Notes: generated by a model not told the origin, from the letters alone. Positions 33,484 through 44,573 are shown, numbered from the stretch's first letter. The stretch is DNA of 64,000 bases from Galeruca laticollis (GCA_963921935.1 OY998181.1:143119423-143183422); one strand, 5' to 3'. Numbers and translations are program-made.

Positions 33484-33740
33484 TAAAGGTGGGAATAGAC
33501 CAAGCAAACATTGTTGTGCAACATCTGAACAACAGTCGAACAACACACGAGTTCACGCAGTGTGTACGTGTTGCGTAACAGTTGTACAACTGTTGGCGAT
33601 CTGTTGCGCGGTGTTTGCTCCCGAGGCGGTACATCAAAGGAGACGTTGCCCAACAGTGCGCACACAGCATCGCTAGTGTAGACGTTGCATTTCAAACAGT
33701 GAGACGATTCGTATGCGAAAAATTTTCATCAGTTATTAAA

Positions 33741-35223
33741 ATGTCTCAGAACTGGACTGAAGAGCAAAGTCTGATCTTGATAGATCTTGTAAGAGGTTGT
33801 CCGAATATATGGAATCCCGAAAATGAGACTTATAAACACAAAAACAAACGTACCTACGCATTTAATAACATAGCTGAAGCTCTAGGGCTTTCGCGGGAAG
33901 AATGTGAGCGAAAATGGAAAGTTCTGCAAAATCAATTTAGACGAGAATGTATTAAAAGTGTAACAAAATCCGGCCAAGGAACAAGTGAATTGTACGTTTC
34001 TCACTGGTTTGGATATAAACGATTTAATGTTTTTAAAAGACAAGAATAAGCCGAGACATACAAGAGATACTCAAGTCGAGGTAAGTAAGCATTATTTTTT
34101 ATTGCCTGTTTACAGAATCATAATAATTATATTAACATTAGAACAAACAATATTATTTTTCATTCCATTTTGTCTTGCCACGGCACTCTTCCATTGGTTG
34201 AAAAATAACGCGCAAATTGTTCACGGACCTCTTGTGCTTCTCTGGTTGATTTTCTACCAATTCTCTTTATATTTAAAAATGTTCCTGAGCGTTCTGGTTC
34301 GTTTCGCCAGGATCCAGGACTCAAAATTCCGGAGGGAATATCTTCTTTATCATAGGTTCCAGGCGGACTGTATAAAACTGTGGCTGATTTATTATTTTGT
34401 AAAAAATTATGCAAGTAGCAACAGGCTAGAACAACTTTTTCAGAATTAGCAGGTTGGAAAAGCATGGCTTTTCGAAGAACTCGAAACACAGCTGACAGAA
34501 CTCCAAAAGTATTTTCAACTACTCGCCTTGCTCGTGATAACTTGTAATTAAATGAACGTTGGAACGTCCCCTTCGCATGTTCTCCTGAAAATGGTTTCAT
34601 CAAGTTCTCCTGTAGAGGAAACGCATCGTCACAAACAAACACAAAAGGAGTTGTCCTGTCCCGATGTCCTGGCAGCAGTTTTGCAGGTGGCAAATTTAAT
34701 GTACCAGCGTTTAGTTTCTTTGCAAAATCTGTATTTTTAAAAACTCCACCATCGGAAATTCGTCCCTGACATCCCACATTCGCATATAAAAATCTATATT
34801 TTGCATCTACTACTGTCATAAGGACAATACTGAAAGTGCCCTTGTAATTAAAATATTCACTTCCACTTTTTAAAGGGGCTTGTAGTACGACATGTTTCCC
34901 ATCAATTGCTCCTAAGCATTGAGGAAAATTCCACAGGTCTTCATAATCCTGGGCAACTTGAAGCCACTCCTCAGGTGAAGCAGGTAACTGAAAAAAAAAT
35001 AGGTACATATATGAACTTTCCGACTCAAAATTAGCCCAGGAATCACCCATTAAAAAAGTTCATATCATTAATTGACACCCTGTATCCACACACAGTACAC
35101 CTATTTTATTATTTTCTTTGTTTCAGAAACAGGAATTGGAAAATACACAAGAAGACGACACATTACAATCAGAAATTCTTTTTAATGAGGATTCGTCCAA
35201 CACTCATGTAGAACCATCGCGTG

Positions 35224-35230
<7 letters not shown>
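33741..35230 (+). pseudogene. MADF protein of the Harbinger element, truncated
   Basis: ATG 33741: MSQNWTEEQSLILIDLVRGCPNIWNPENETYKHKNKRTYAFNNIAEAL, EECERKWKVLQNQFRRE, a clear MADF domain. A small indel near 34010 shifts FKDKNKPRHT out of frame. Donor GAG|GTAAGT at 34081; intron 34081-35126 contains the transposase exon on the other strand; exon 2 starts at 35127 (TTTCAG|AAACAGG) and reads QELENTQEDDTLQSEILFNEDSSNTHVEPSRD before the microsatellite. The C-terminal BESS part is gone. Confidence 0.8.
34160..34987 (-). pseudogene. Harbinger transposase catalytic exon (exon 1 lost)
   Basis: Minus-strand exon 34987-34160, acceptor TTTTTTTTCAG|TTACC. Open throughout: LPASPEEWLQVAQDYEDLWNFP, CLGAIDGKHVVLQAP (D), VGCQGRISDGGVFKN, FVFVCDDAFPLQENLMKPF (D), LSRARRVVENTFGVLSAVFR (E), and the ending STNGRVPWQDKME. 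The DDE triad is intact and the sequence closely resembles the complete protein at 52493-54438. The upstream helix-turn-helix exon should lie beyond 35230 but was lost with the element's right end. Probably not expressed as a full protein. Confidence 0.88.

Positions 35231-35261
<31 letters not shown>
35227..35261. repeat. (CA)n(TA)n tract at the gypsy insertion site
   Basis: ACACACACACAT then TA repeats up to the gypsy LTR. The same kind of tract resumes after the 3' LTR (46326), so the element sits inside a microsatellite and its target duplication cannot be told from the repeat. Confidence 0.9.
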
Positions 35262-35266
<5 letters not shown>

Positions 35267-37014
35267 CAGATAAGAAATCGTTGATATATTAATCACATGG
35301 GGAAATACAGTAATTGTTAATCAATGTAAATTTATTGTTTATAATTTATCAATACTGTCCAAATCGAGCTTTATTGAAACCAAACAAACCAATATAATAG
35401 AATAAAATAAGATCAACCAAGATTTGAAATTTTAACCTAATAGGAGTTACAAAATTTTATCTCGAACAAGTGAAGTTGAGAGTTACATCCTATAATCATA
35501 ATGTTGGCATATTATGATGAACTCAACGGTTATTAAGCTTAAACCTGTATTCAGAAGATATTTTTCATAAACTATAATCCATCATTTCAAATAAATATAA
35601 TCTATAATTTTGAGATTTAGATTCCAGTCACAGACTTTTGTAAATATTTTCAAAATGGTTTTATTGTGGAGGAATAAAAGTTTTGCAGCTTTTGTAGAAA
35701 GTTTTCAATTATTGTTATTTATAGAGGTTTAATTGATATACCCTGTAAGTATAGCAAGGTTAAATTATTATGTTCATAATGTTTTGAAAAGATATTTTTT
35801 TTATGTTAAATAGGAGTGTGAATAGGACTTGATAATGCTTATTTAGAAAAGTGGTTCAATTGTGATGGAACTTTTAATGAATTAAGACCACATCAAGAGA
35901 ATCATTTGATGAATGAACAGAAAAACTTTGATTAAATTTTATTGGATGGTTCTTTGATTTTAAAATTTATTATTTGACATTTGTCAAGTGAGTTAGATAC
36001 GGATAATTTATACTCAATTTTAAGGTGGCATAACTGATCGGCATTGCTTGGTTATTTTTATAAAATTTTGAGAAGAAAATAATTAGTTTTGCAAGATTGA
36101 AAGAAGAAAAGAGTTTTGTTGAGACGACAGAGTAGAAGAAGAGTCATTGTGAATTATATTAGAAAAAGCCAAAAATTTGATTTATCTATCTTTTTAACAA
36201 TTATTAACTGATATAACTACGAACTGGAAATCAGAACTCATGACAATTTAAATAATCTGACTCCATTATAATATTATGGAAGAAAAATAAAGCAGCTGTC
36301 ATCATGTGTCAAGTAAGAGGAGAGAAAATCAGAATTTTGAATCGAGTTTAAATTATTGTATTCCATTCCAATGCATGTGAGCGAATAACGTTGATTTATA
36401 AAACAAATTTCAAGTCTTGCCAATCCAGAATTATCTTTTGAGAACGTTGGTGAATAAATAAATGGAACCCTGGAAGGAACAGTGATCGGTTAATGCATGT
36501 GTTAAAGGTACTGTGACATTTTGTTTATTATTCCCATAAAAACTTTTCAAACCCATTTTTGATATTTGTAATGCTTACTTACAGAGTTACATAATTTTGT
36601 AATATAAACTTTATGATAATTTGATTTAATTTGAACACATACTTGTTAGTAATTTTATTTTTAATTTCATGATATTTTCTTCAAAATCCACACTAAAACG
36701 GATGACAATAGTAATAACCTAAAAATCTGTGACAGAAATTAAATTAAGCAATTTCAAGCGACTAATAATATTAAATATCCATACACACGAAGTCATTTCA
36801 CTACAATTCTTTCACGAATCGACTCCCTGAGAGCAAGACATACTATAGAGAGCCGGAGCAAGTTAGTTAGTATATTATTTTATTTTACTTACCTTATACA
36901 TGGTAAGTTGGCGCCCTAAAAACTTTTCACAAATATAATAACAAACATTACTAATCTAAATTGAATCTTAAAAAAAAAATCTATACTTATAATATACCTT
37001 AAAAATTTGTTACA
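35262..37014 (+). repeat. 5' LTR (1,753 bp)
   Basis: Starts TATAACAG and ends TTGTTACA; identical in sequence to 44574-46325 apart from one base in a poly-A run. The usual TG start appears as TA in both copies. It contains AAGTTGGCGCCC at 36905-36916, close to the primer-site sequence downstream. Confidence 0.92.
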
Positions 37015-37017
37015 AAA

Positions 37018-37033
37018 TGGCGCCCAACTTGAG
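37018..37033 (+). promoter_or_regulatory. Primer-binding site
   Basis: TGGCGCCCAACTTGAG lies three bases after the LTR end ...GTTACA, the normal place for the tRNA primer site of a gypsy element. I do not assign the tRNA. Confidence 0.7.
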
Positions 37034-37118
37034 TAATTTACACAACATTTATATCGGCGTAATTCTAAGATATTTGATTATTTAAGTTTTGAACTGCGTT
37101 CGATTATTTAACAACAAC

Positions 37119-38867
37119 ATGGAGTTACGTAGTGGTAAGTTAGGTAAATCTCAGAATGATCGTAGTTTAAACGAATCACAGGATGGTAGTGAAGAGGGGG
37201 AAATACCTGTTTCGCACACAGAGATAAATTTGGACGGAGAAGGTAGACAACAACAGAATTTGGATATAGGCGATGGGACACAACAAGCGGAAGAACAACA
37301 AATGAACTTCATGGCATTAATGCAGTATATGCAAAGTATAAGTCAGAAAATGGACCAAAATAGTCAGAAAATGAATCAAAATATTCAAAGCTTAGGACGA
37401 AAAATGGAGGAAAATTGCCAAAACTTAAGAATAGAAATAATGGATATGACTAATAAAATGAAAAATCAATTAGAAGCACAAATCAAGATAACACAAGAAG
37501 AAGTATTAGAAATTGGAAGAGAGGTGGATAACATAGGGTTAAGAGTTCATGAAGAATCGGAAGATATGGAGAATACAGTACAAGAAATCAAAACTGATAT
37601 AAGAAAGGTAGCTGTAGAATTAAATGAGAAAATAGAAAATACCACTCAAGAATTTACGAAGGGGATAGAGGAAGTGAAGAAGGATAGTAATCAGAAAATG
37701 AGGAAATTGCAGCAAGATATGACAGAAAACGGACAAAGGATCAAGAATATAAGTAAAGAAAATAATACAGAACAGATTAAGGAATTACAACAATTAACTG
37801 AAGACAGAATAAGACAATTAGAAAACAACCTAAGAAGAGAAATGGAATTGAGAGGAAGAGAAAAAGTAGTGATTACAGGTTGCGTAAATCAGAGCAATCC
37901 AAAATTTGATGGAGAAATGAAGAAAATTCACCCAAAAATATTTTTGAGAATTTTAAGAAATAAAATCAATACTTCACAAAGAATAGAAGAATTAAGGGAA
38001 GCTATTAGAGAACAGTTATCTGGTAATGCCTTGCTATGGTTTGCTAGCAAAGAATTGAGTATAAATAATTTTGATGATTTCCAGCAACAATTTTTAGTAT
38101 ACTACTGGGGGGAACATGCACAGACGATAGTACGGGAAAAATTATATTTTGGTAAGTTTGATTACAACAGGGGAACTTACATGAACAATTATGCTCTAAC
38201 AATGTACACATTAGTACAACATCTAGATCCGCCATTAGCAGAAAATGAAATAGTATTGTATATTGCAAGACATTTCAAAGAAGAAATAGCAGAAACAATC
38301 GCCATACAAGGAATAAATACTATGGAACAACTAACTAACTACCTACAAAGAATAGAGAGGAATAGAAACAGAAATAACGACTATTCTACAAACTATAGGC
38401 CCAATAACAATGATAATAACTATAACCGACGAAACAGAACCAACAATACAAACTATAATTCAAATATTGATCAAAGAAATAATAGACAGAGATATAATAA
38501 TTATGATAACAATTATAACACGAACAACAATAATTATTATAACAGACCTAATAACCATAACAATAATTACGCGAACAGAGGGAATAATAACAATAATAGA
38601 CCTAATTATTATAATAACAACGACAATATGAGCAATTCAAATTACAATAATTACAACGGGAATCAAGGTGGAAATCAAAATTCAGGATCCAGGCCATACC
38701 GACATGAAAGGAGAAATTCAGATGGGGATTTACAGGTAAGAAACAGGCAAGTTAATGTGCATAAAAGAGAAAGAAGTATAGAAGCACATAGAAATGAAAA
38801 TGGAAGGGAAGATGAAGAGGGAAGACAAGATGTGTACAGAGCAAATACAACTGCTCAAAATTTTTAA
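37119..38867 (+). CDS. gypsy Gag, 582 aa
   Basis: Structural protein of the retrotransposon particle. ATG at 37119 (MELRSGKL), the first after the primer site. Residues ~60-260 are a long Glu/Lys/Gln-rich coiled coil containing short repeats (MDQNSQKMNQN..). Residues ~270-430 look capsid-like: VVITGCVNQSNPKFDGEMKKIHPKIFL, EAIREQLSGNALLWFASKE, FQQQFLVYYWGEHAQ, YALTMYTLVQHL. The C-terminus is an extreme Asn/Arg/Tyr-rich tract (~430-540) in place of a zinc knuckle; no CCHC motif is visible, so RNA binding probably rests on the Arg. It ends at TAA 38865, immediately after the slippery heptamer A_AAT_TTT (38858-38864). Confidence 0.9.
   Translation: MELRSGKLGKSQNDRSLNESQDGSEEGEIPVSHTEINLDGEGRQQQNLDIGDGTQQAEEQQMNFMALMQYMQSISQKMDQNSQKMNQNIQSLGRKMEENCQNLRIEIMDMTNKMKNQLEAQIKITQEEVLEIGREVDNIGLRVHEESEDMENTVQEIKTDIRKVAVELNEKIENTTQEFTKGIEEVKKDSNQKMRKLQQDMTENGQRIKNISKENNTEQIKELQQLTEDRIRQLENNLRREMELRGREKVVITGCVNQSNPKFDGEMKKIHPKIFLRILRNKINTSQRIEELREAIREQLSGNALLWFASKELSINNFDDFQQQFLVYYWGEHAQTIVREKLYFGKFDYNRGTYMNNYALTMYTLVQHLDPPLAENEIVLYIARHFKEEIAETIAIQGINTMEQLTNYLQRIERNRNRNNDYSTNYRPNNNDNNYNRRNRTNNTNYNSNIDQRNNRQRYNNYDNNYNTNNNNYYNRPNNHNNNYANRGNNNNNRPNYYNNNDNMSNSNYNNYNGNQGGNQNSGSRPYRHERRNSDGDLQVRNRQVNVHKRERSIEAHRNENGREDEEGRQDVYRANTTAQNF
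38858..38864 (+). promoter_or_regulatory. -1 frameshift site A_AAT_TTT
   Basis: In the gag frame the last codons are CAA AAT TTT TAA. AAATTTT fits the canonical X_XXY_YYZ slippery heptamer and is followed directly by the gag stop. The pol frame is in the -1 phase and is open across this site (SKFLISHNPNN...), so slippage here would make Gag-Pol. The pol frame has no ATG before the protease motif, which supports this route. Confidence 0.75.
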
Positions 38868-41413
38868 TATCGCACAATCCAAATAATAAAAACCTGTTGC
38901 TATGTAACTACGAACATCCTAGAGAATTTATAATTTTAACTGACACTGTAGCGAATACTAATGAAGGAGATTTAATTCTAATAAAAGCTAATGTTCAAAA
39001 TTTAAATATTCAAATTCTCATAGACTCTGGATCAGAAGCATCAATGATTAGTCAAACATTAGTTGAGAAATTGAGTAATATAAATCAAGAAATAATTAAA
39101 ATACCTAAGTTGAATCTTATTGGTGCTAATAACAAAAAACTATATGAGGTTAACAAGTTATTGAATATGAAATTGTTAATTAACAACAATACTTATAACT
39201 TTGAACTATTAATTGTGCCACAAATGGAATTTGATATTATTTTAGGAACAAATGAATTGAATAAACACAAAGCCGTTATAAATTTTGAAAATAAAAATAT
39301 CAAGTTAGCTGAGAATTGGATAGATTTTACAGAAATTGATAAAAATAAAATGAATCTGAATAACATACAAGTGCACACAAGTATTGCTAACCAATTTAAT
39401 AATGATAATGAATTGTGTAGGGGGGAAAATGTAAATAATGATGAATATTATGATGAAATAATTATAAATGAAAATGATTATTATGAGGTAATTGATTGCA
39501 ATGAGCAATTTAAAGGGGAAGTAGTAGAATTACTAATGAAATATAAGAGTTTAATTAATAAAGAAACAAGGGTAGCTAATAATTATGTGCACAAGTTAGA
39601 AGTTAGAAATATTGAAAATTTCGAAGCCAAAACTTATCCAATACCATATAAATACAAAGACGAAGTACAAAAAGAAATTAACAACATGCTTCATGACGGT
39701 ATCATTGAAAGAAGTAATACTCAATTCATTAATCCAATTGTGGTTGTTAAAAAACGTAATGGGGATCTCAGACTTTGTTTAGATGCACGAATCATTAATA
39801 AATACACAGTGCCCCAATACGAAGCACCAATGACAATAGATGCTATTTTAGGACGAATTACTCAAGCTACAGTTTTTACAAAAATTGACTTAAAACATAG
39901 TTTCTGGTTGATTCCATTACATAAAAATTCTCGTAAGTATACAGGTTTTATAATAGATGGAGTAGTATATTCCTTCGCAGTTGTGCCATTTGGATTACAG
40001 AGTGCATGTTCGGCACTAGTTAAAGCATTGCATGAAATACTTAATTCTTTTGAAAGTTTCTGTCTTCATTACATTGACGACATCATGATATTTTCTAAAG
40101 ATGCTCAGCAACATCAATTACACCTAAAAATAATTTTAGAAGCATTAGATTCCGCGGGTTTGAAGATAAACATTCAAAAATGTAAATTTTTTGCATGTGA
40201 AATAACTTATTTGGGTTTTCGCATCAACGAAATAGGGGTTACTATGGATCCTGAAAGGGTGGAAATTATTAAAAATTACATGAGACCTTATAATTTGAAA
40301 ACACTACGAGGGTTTCTGGGGATGTTGAACTACTTCAAAAGATTGATTCCAAATCTATCCGAGAAGGAAATACCATTAATTCAATTATTAAAGAAAAGGG
40401 AAAAATGGAATTGGGATAAAGAAAAAGAAGATACATTTCAATCCATCAAAGATGAATTCATAAAAGAAATCATGTTACATCATCCGAGATACGATTTGCC
40501 ATTTATCCTTAGAACAGACGCATCGAAAACAAGATATGCAGGGGTGTTAATACAAATTCATGGGGAAAAAGAGGTTCCAATTTGTTTCGTATCGAGAGTT
40601 ACTAGGAAGCATGAACGTAATTATAGTGTCGGAGAATTAGAATTAGGGAGTATAATTTATTGTATAGGTAAGCTAAGATTTTATCTTTTGGGGAATTTTT
40701 TCAAAATTGAAACGGATAATCAGTCGTTAACATCAATTCTTAAAAATAAATTTGGAAATAGTCGTATTTATCGTTGGGCTCTTTTATTGCAGGAGTATGA
40801 CTTTGAAATATCATACATATCTGGGAAAAGTAATACCTTAGTAGATGCCATTACTAGAATGGATGGAAAAGAGGGTAGCGGAGATAAAAATATTAAAATT
40901 GGGGTTAATCTGTTCAAAAATATTTCGGGTATATTTTCTAAAGAATCAATAATACAGGATCAGAAAAATCTCTCAGATAAACAAAAATTGAAAAATGTTA
41001 AAAGAAATGATGCATGGGTTAAAATAGTGGGTAATGAAGAGTTATATATTACATCAGAAAATTTTGCTAAAGAAATCATGTCACAAATCCACTTAGATTA
41101 CATTCATATAGGAGCAAGAAAGATGTGGAGAATATTTAGGGAAAATTATATCACCAAAAAAGATATTTCAATTGCCAAAAACATAGTCAAATCGTGTCAT
41201 TTATGTCAGTTAGGAAAAGAAAAAAATTCACATAATGAAAACGTGCCAAAATCAATAATAGCTAAAAAACCATTAGATATCATAGCCATAGATTATTTAT
41301 CGAATTTAACAACAAGTATCCAAGGATCCAAACATATTATGATAATCGTGGACGTGTTTTCAAAATTCATAGTACTATATCCATCAAAAAGAACTAATAC
41401 TAGATCAGTCATA

Positions 41414-43860
41414 TACTCGATAGTCGAAATTCTGTAAAGTGACTCATCGCTCTTACTGTCCATAAAATCAGTTGCAGAAGCGAACTTCATGAGCGCATCA
41501 TTTTTGAAGGGTTCTTAATAGTCCTAAATAAAAAATAAATAGAAAATGTTCTTGTACGTTCTGGCGTTTAAATTTGAGAGAACAGAAATACGAAATTATT
41601 ATGGTAGGTATCATTATGTATATACAGGGTGTTACCAAGAATAATACACATTTTTAAGGATGAGCTATAATAAGATGTATATAAAAAAGTCGATAGTCGA
41701 AATTCTGTAAAGTGACGTCATCGGTTATCTACCGATTTAAAGTGAACTCCATGAGCGTATCATAGTTTAAGGGTGCGAATACTGAAATATCTGGAATTTC
41801 AATTTTTAACATTTGAAATAATAACTTATCACAAGTTGTTCATAAGTAAGTTAAAACAAAATAAAAAAATGTTTAAAAGTCAATTCCAACTTACTACTAC
41901 TAAAACTAAAAAAAAGTTGTTTGTCAAGACCAAAATAAATTACCAATAAGTATAGGTATGTTGCGAGGTCACTTGTAAAATGTCTGACTAACTGGAAGCG
42001 GTATCACTCCCTGACGACTCCTCAGAATCATCGCTTTCTCCTCCTATATCGATAATGAGTGGTTCCGTCATTACTTCTACACGTATATCTAAATCCCAAA
42101 ACTTTATTTCTTCTTTTAATACGTGTTGAATACATTTACGCCAACTCTCAGCAGTAACGGTATACAGCGCCTCGTCAAACTGTTTCTCAACGTCAGCCAT
42201 TTTGAATGTACTGTTTTTTCTCGCAACATAATTTTTCACTTGGGCCCAAACCAGCTCGATGGGGTTTAACTCACAGTGGTAGGGAGGAAGTCTAACAACT
42301 GAGACATTGAAATCTTTCGCCATTTCATCGACAACGTACTTAATATAACTGCTTTTATGTTTCCGTACGAGAGATAATAATTCAACTTTTACCATTGCCT
42401 CGTTGTGCGGAATGCTTTTACTCTCTAACCAATCAATTATAACCCTCTTGCGGCTAGCTGAAGTAGGTATTTGCTCCAGTCGACGAGAGTGGTATGAAGC
42501 ATTATCCGTAACTATCACTGAACCAGGAGTTACCTTTGTTAAAATTGATCTAAACCATGTTTCAAACCGGTTAACATCCATCTCTTCATGGTAATCGACA
42601 GTTTTTTTGGACTGAAAACTTAGTAATCCACCTTCTACAAATCCTTCCTCGCTGCCAATGTGAGTGATAATCAGTCGACGTCCTTTCCCAGAGGGAGCTT
42701 TTAAACCGGAAGAGAAACCCTCCATAAAGGCTTGTCGATTGCTTCGTATATTCATGTCTTGCCACACTTTTGACACAGTGTGGCCTTCATTTAACCATGT
42801 TTCGTCAAGATAATATATGTGCCGTCCTTCGTTACGAAACTGTCGTATCTGTTTTAAATAATTTCTCCTCCATTCCACAATGTCATTTCGTTCAATTAAG
42901 GCACTGTTTCTACTTCTTGTTTGGTAACGAAAATTCATTAATTTTAAAGTTCGTCTCAAAACTTTGTCACTGATGTTTGGTAAAGTATCATCAGCTTCTA
43001 TTACCTTGCTCAATTTAGCTACCGAGGGGATTTCATTCCTAAAATAAAAAGAATGTATTTCCCTACGTATAGCATTCCGTGTTTGGTCGTCCAAAACAAT
43101 TTTCTTTCTTCCCCTACTTTCCGGTTTACAGTTTTCACCTCGTTCTCTTGTCAAAGATCCGTCCCGCGATTTCTTTAGAATATTGTATATAGTACTCTCA
43201 GAAACTTTAGTTAAATAACTGCACTTAATCACACCCAACTGTTTGTCCATGGCACGCAGTCCTTCGTACACATTTAATATGAGGACTTTTTCTTCCCGAA
43301 TTAAATTGTTACGACGCCGTTTTTTATCGCCAACACCGCTACACTCCGCCATTATTGTCACTAAATATACCGATATAAATATTACAATAAATACCAATAA
43401 TAACAGATTTATCACACAAAACCACAACACAAATACTGATGTTACGCTCATGAAGAGAATAAACACCTCACATAACTGTTTACTATCACTGTCTCATTCG
43501 CGTAGCTCGATCTATCTATCTCGTTCTCAAAGCCGGAACATTGAAGCGACTCTCCAACATTGTCAAATCGGCGAGTTTTTCACAACAAACTTTGCGTTCA
43601 AGAAATATACATAAACACTTTATTTCACATTTCAAGTAAACTAATTATTATTAGTCTGCTTGAAATTTGAAATAAATATATTAAATTGGTATTGACTTAA
43701 TTACATTGCATCTTTTGTACCTGAAATATTGACACAATGGATTTGAAGTGTATTTATAAAATACAGCATTTCTCTCTAGAATACATATGGCAACTGCGCT
43801 TTAACCAAAGCGTTGATTAGATAGCTCTGACTCACTTTACACAATTTCGACTATCGAGTA
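41414..43860 (-). mobile_element. Tc1/mariner-type element with DD82E spacing, copy 2 (coding-intact)
   Basis: Terminal repeats TACTCGATAGTCGAAATT... (32 bp, two mismatches between ends) and a TA duplication at 41412-41413 and 43861-43862. 2,447 bp. Inserted within the integrase codons of the young gypsy, so it moved after that element arrived. Very close to copy 1 over its whole length, differing by scattered substitutions and two small indels in the gene. Confidence 0.95.
41988..43352 (-). CDS. DD82E transposase, 454 aa, intact
   Basis: DNA transposase that would excise and insert at TA. ATG chosen at 43352 (MAECSGVGDKKRRRNNLIREEK); an open run of 38 hydrophobic codons upstream is more likely terminal-region sequence. 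Residues ~15-120: helix-turn-helix DNA binding (EEKVLILNVYEGL, LTKVSESTIYNILKKSRDG) and a GRKKIVLDDQTR linker resembling a nuclear signal. Catalytic acids: D183 (YLDETW), D283 (VTDNASYH) and E366 (NPIELVWAQVK). D283 to E366 has 82 residues between, against 34-41 in ordinary Tc1/mariner enzymes. The C-terminus is acidic and Ser-rich. I recall a described animal group with this spacing (DD82E, 'Sailor'), from memory only. Confidence 0.93.
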   Translation of the reverse strand: MAECSGVGDKKRRRNNLIREEKVLILNVYEGLRAMDKQLGVIKCSYLTKVSESTIYNILKKSRDGSLTRERGENCKPESRGRKKIVLDDQTRNAIRREIHSFYFRNEIPSVAKLSKVIEADDTLPNISDKVLRRTLKLMNFRYQTRSRNSALIERNDIVEWRRNYLKQIRQFRNEGRHIYYLDETWLNEGHTVSKVWQDMNIRSNRQAFMEGFSSGLKAPSGKGRRLIITHIGSEEGFVEGGLLSFQSKKTVDYHEEMDVNRFETWFRSILTKVTPGSVIVTDNASYHSRRLEQIPTSASRKRVIIDWLESKSIPHNEAMVKVELLSLVRKHKSSYIKYVVDEMAKDFNVSVVRLPPYHCELNPIELVWAQVKNYVARKNSTFKMADVEKQFDEALYTVTAESWRKCIQHVLKEEIKFWDLDIRVEVMTEPLIIDIGGESDDSEESSGSDTASS

Positions 43861-44559
43861 TAGAAAATATTAAAGATTATATTACTAGGTATGGCAAACC
43901 AAACTATTGTATTTTAGATAATGCTACATATTTTAATAACCGAAGATTAAAAAATGTTTTCACACAGGAAGGTATCAAATTATCATACACTAGCATTCGG
44001 CATCCTTGTGCCAATTTATCTGAACGATATATAAAAGAAGTAATAAAATACTTAAGGTTATTAGTTTATGAAGAACATCAATATTGGGAGGACAATTTAT
44101 CATTTATAGAGTCAGTTGTCAACAGTACTCCAAATGATACAACTGAAGAAATTCCTATGTACGTATTTAACCAAACTTTACCATCTAGACCTTGGACCCT
44201 AGAACGGAAAGATTATGAACAAATAGTAGAAAAAGTTAAAAACAAATTATGTAAAGCAGCCAATAAATACTTCCAAAGAAAAAATAAAAGAATTAAAAAA
44301 CATACAGATTTTAAAAAAGGAGATTTAGTTATAGTAAAAGCACTTAGAGTTGCTAAAACAAAAGAAGCAAAATGTGCTAAATTGCAATTACCATATCAAG
44401 GGCCATATGAAGTAGTTAATAATAAAGGAATAAATAGTTATGTAATTAAAGACATTGAAACAGGAAAAATAAAGGGAATTTTCAACATATCTCAATTGTA
44501 CAAGTATCAGCAAGAAAATAAAATTTTAACTTAATTTTTGAGAAAAATAAAAGTTACAA

Positions 44560-44573
44560 TTTTAGGGGGAAAT
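44560..44573 (+). promoter_or_regulatory. Polypurine tract
   Basis: TTTTAGGGGGAAAT sits just before the 3' LTR and after the pol stop, the place where plus-strand priming starts in gypsy elements. Confidence 0.65.

Larger units (their letters stand above)
33487..35230. mobile_element. Harbinger element, right part lost
   Basis: Starts AGGTGGGAATAGACC after TAA (33484-33486), matching the style of the intact element at 52323 (TAA|AGGCGGGTCC). The first 200 bp are rich in CAAC/GTTG words. It contains MADF exons on the plus strand and the transposase on the minus strand. It is cut at 35230 by a (CA)n(TA)n tract, beyond which lies the gypsy LTR; the right terminus and transposase exon 1 are missing. 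Confidence 0.7.
38865..44534 (+). pseudogene. gypsy Pol (PR-RT-RH-IN), split by a mariner
   Basis: Open from the frameshift site to 41413 and again from 43863 to 44534. The two halves are in one frame once the 2,447-bp mariner and one TA are ignored, so it was intact until that insertion. Protease: ILIDSGSEASMIS. RT: DLRLCLDARIINKYTV, FTKIDLKHSFWLIPL, FGLQSACSALV, HYIDDIMIFS. RNase H: LRTDASKTRYAGVL, GELELGSI, TDNQSL, NTLVDAITRM. Integrase: HLDYIHIGARKMW..CHLCQLGKEK (HHCC), AIDYLSNL (D), ILDNATYFNN (D), ERYIKEVIKYLR (E, after the insertion), then a chromo-less C-terminal domain KKGDLVIVKAL..QGPYEV. The copy cannot make integrase. Confidence 0.92.

Noticed and set aside
34160..34740. Opposite-strand ORFs at 33985-34449 and 34552-34740
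   Set aside because: Antisense shadows of the Harbinger catalytic exon.
44535..44573. Envelope gene after pol in the young gypsy
   Set aside because: Only about 40 bp separate the pol stop from the 3' LTR; no env is present.
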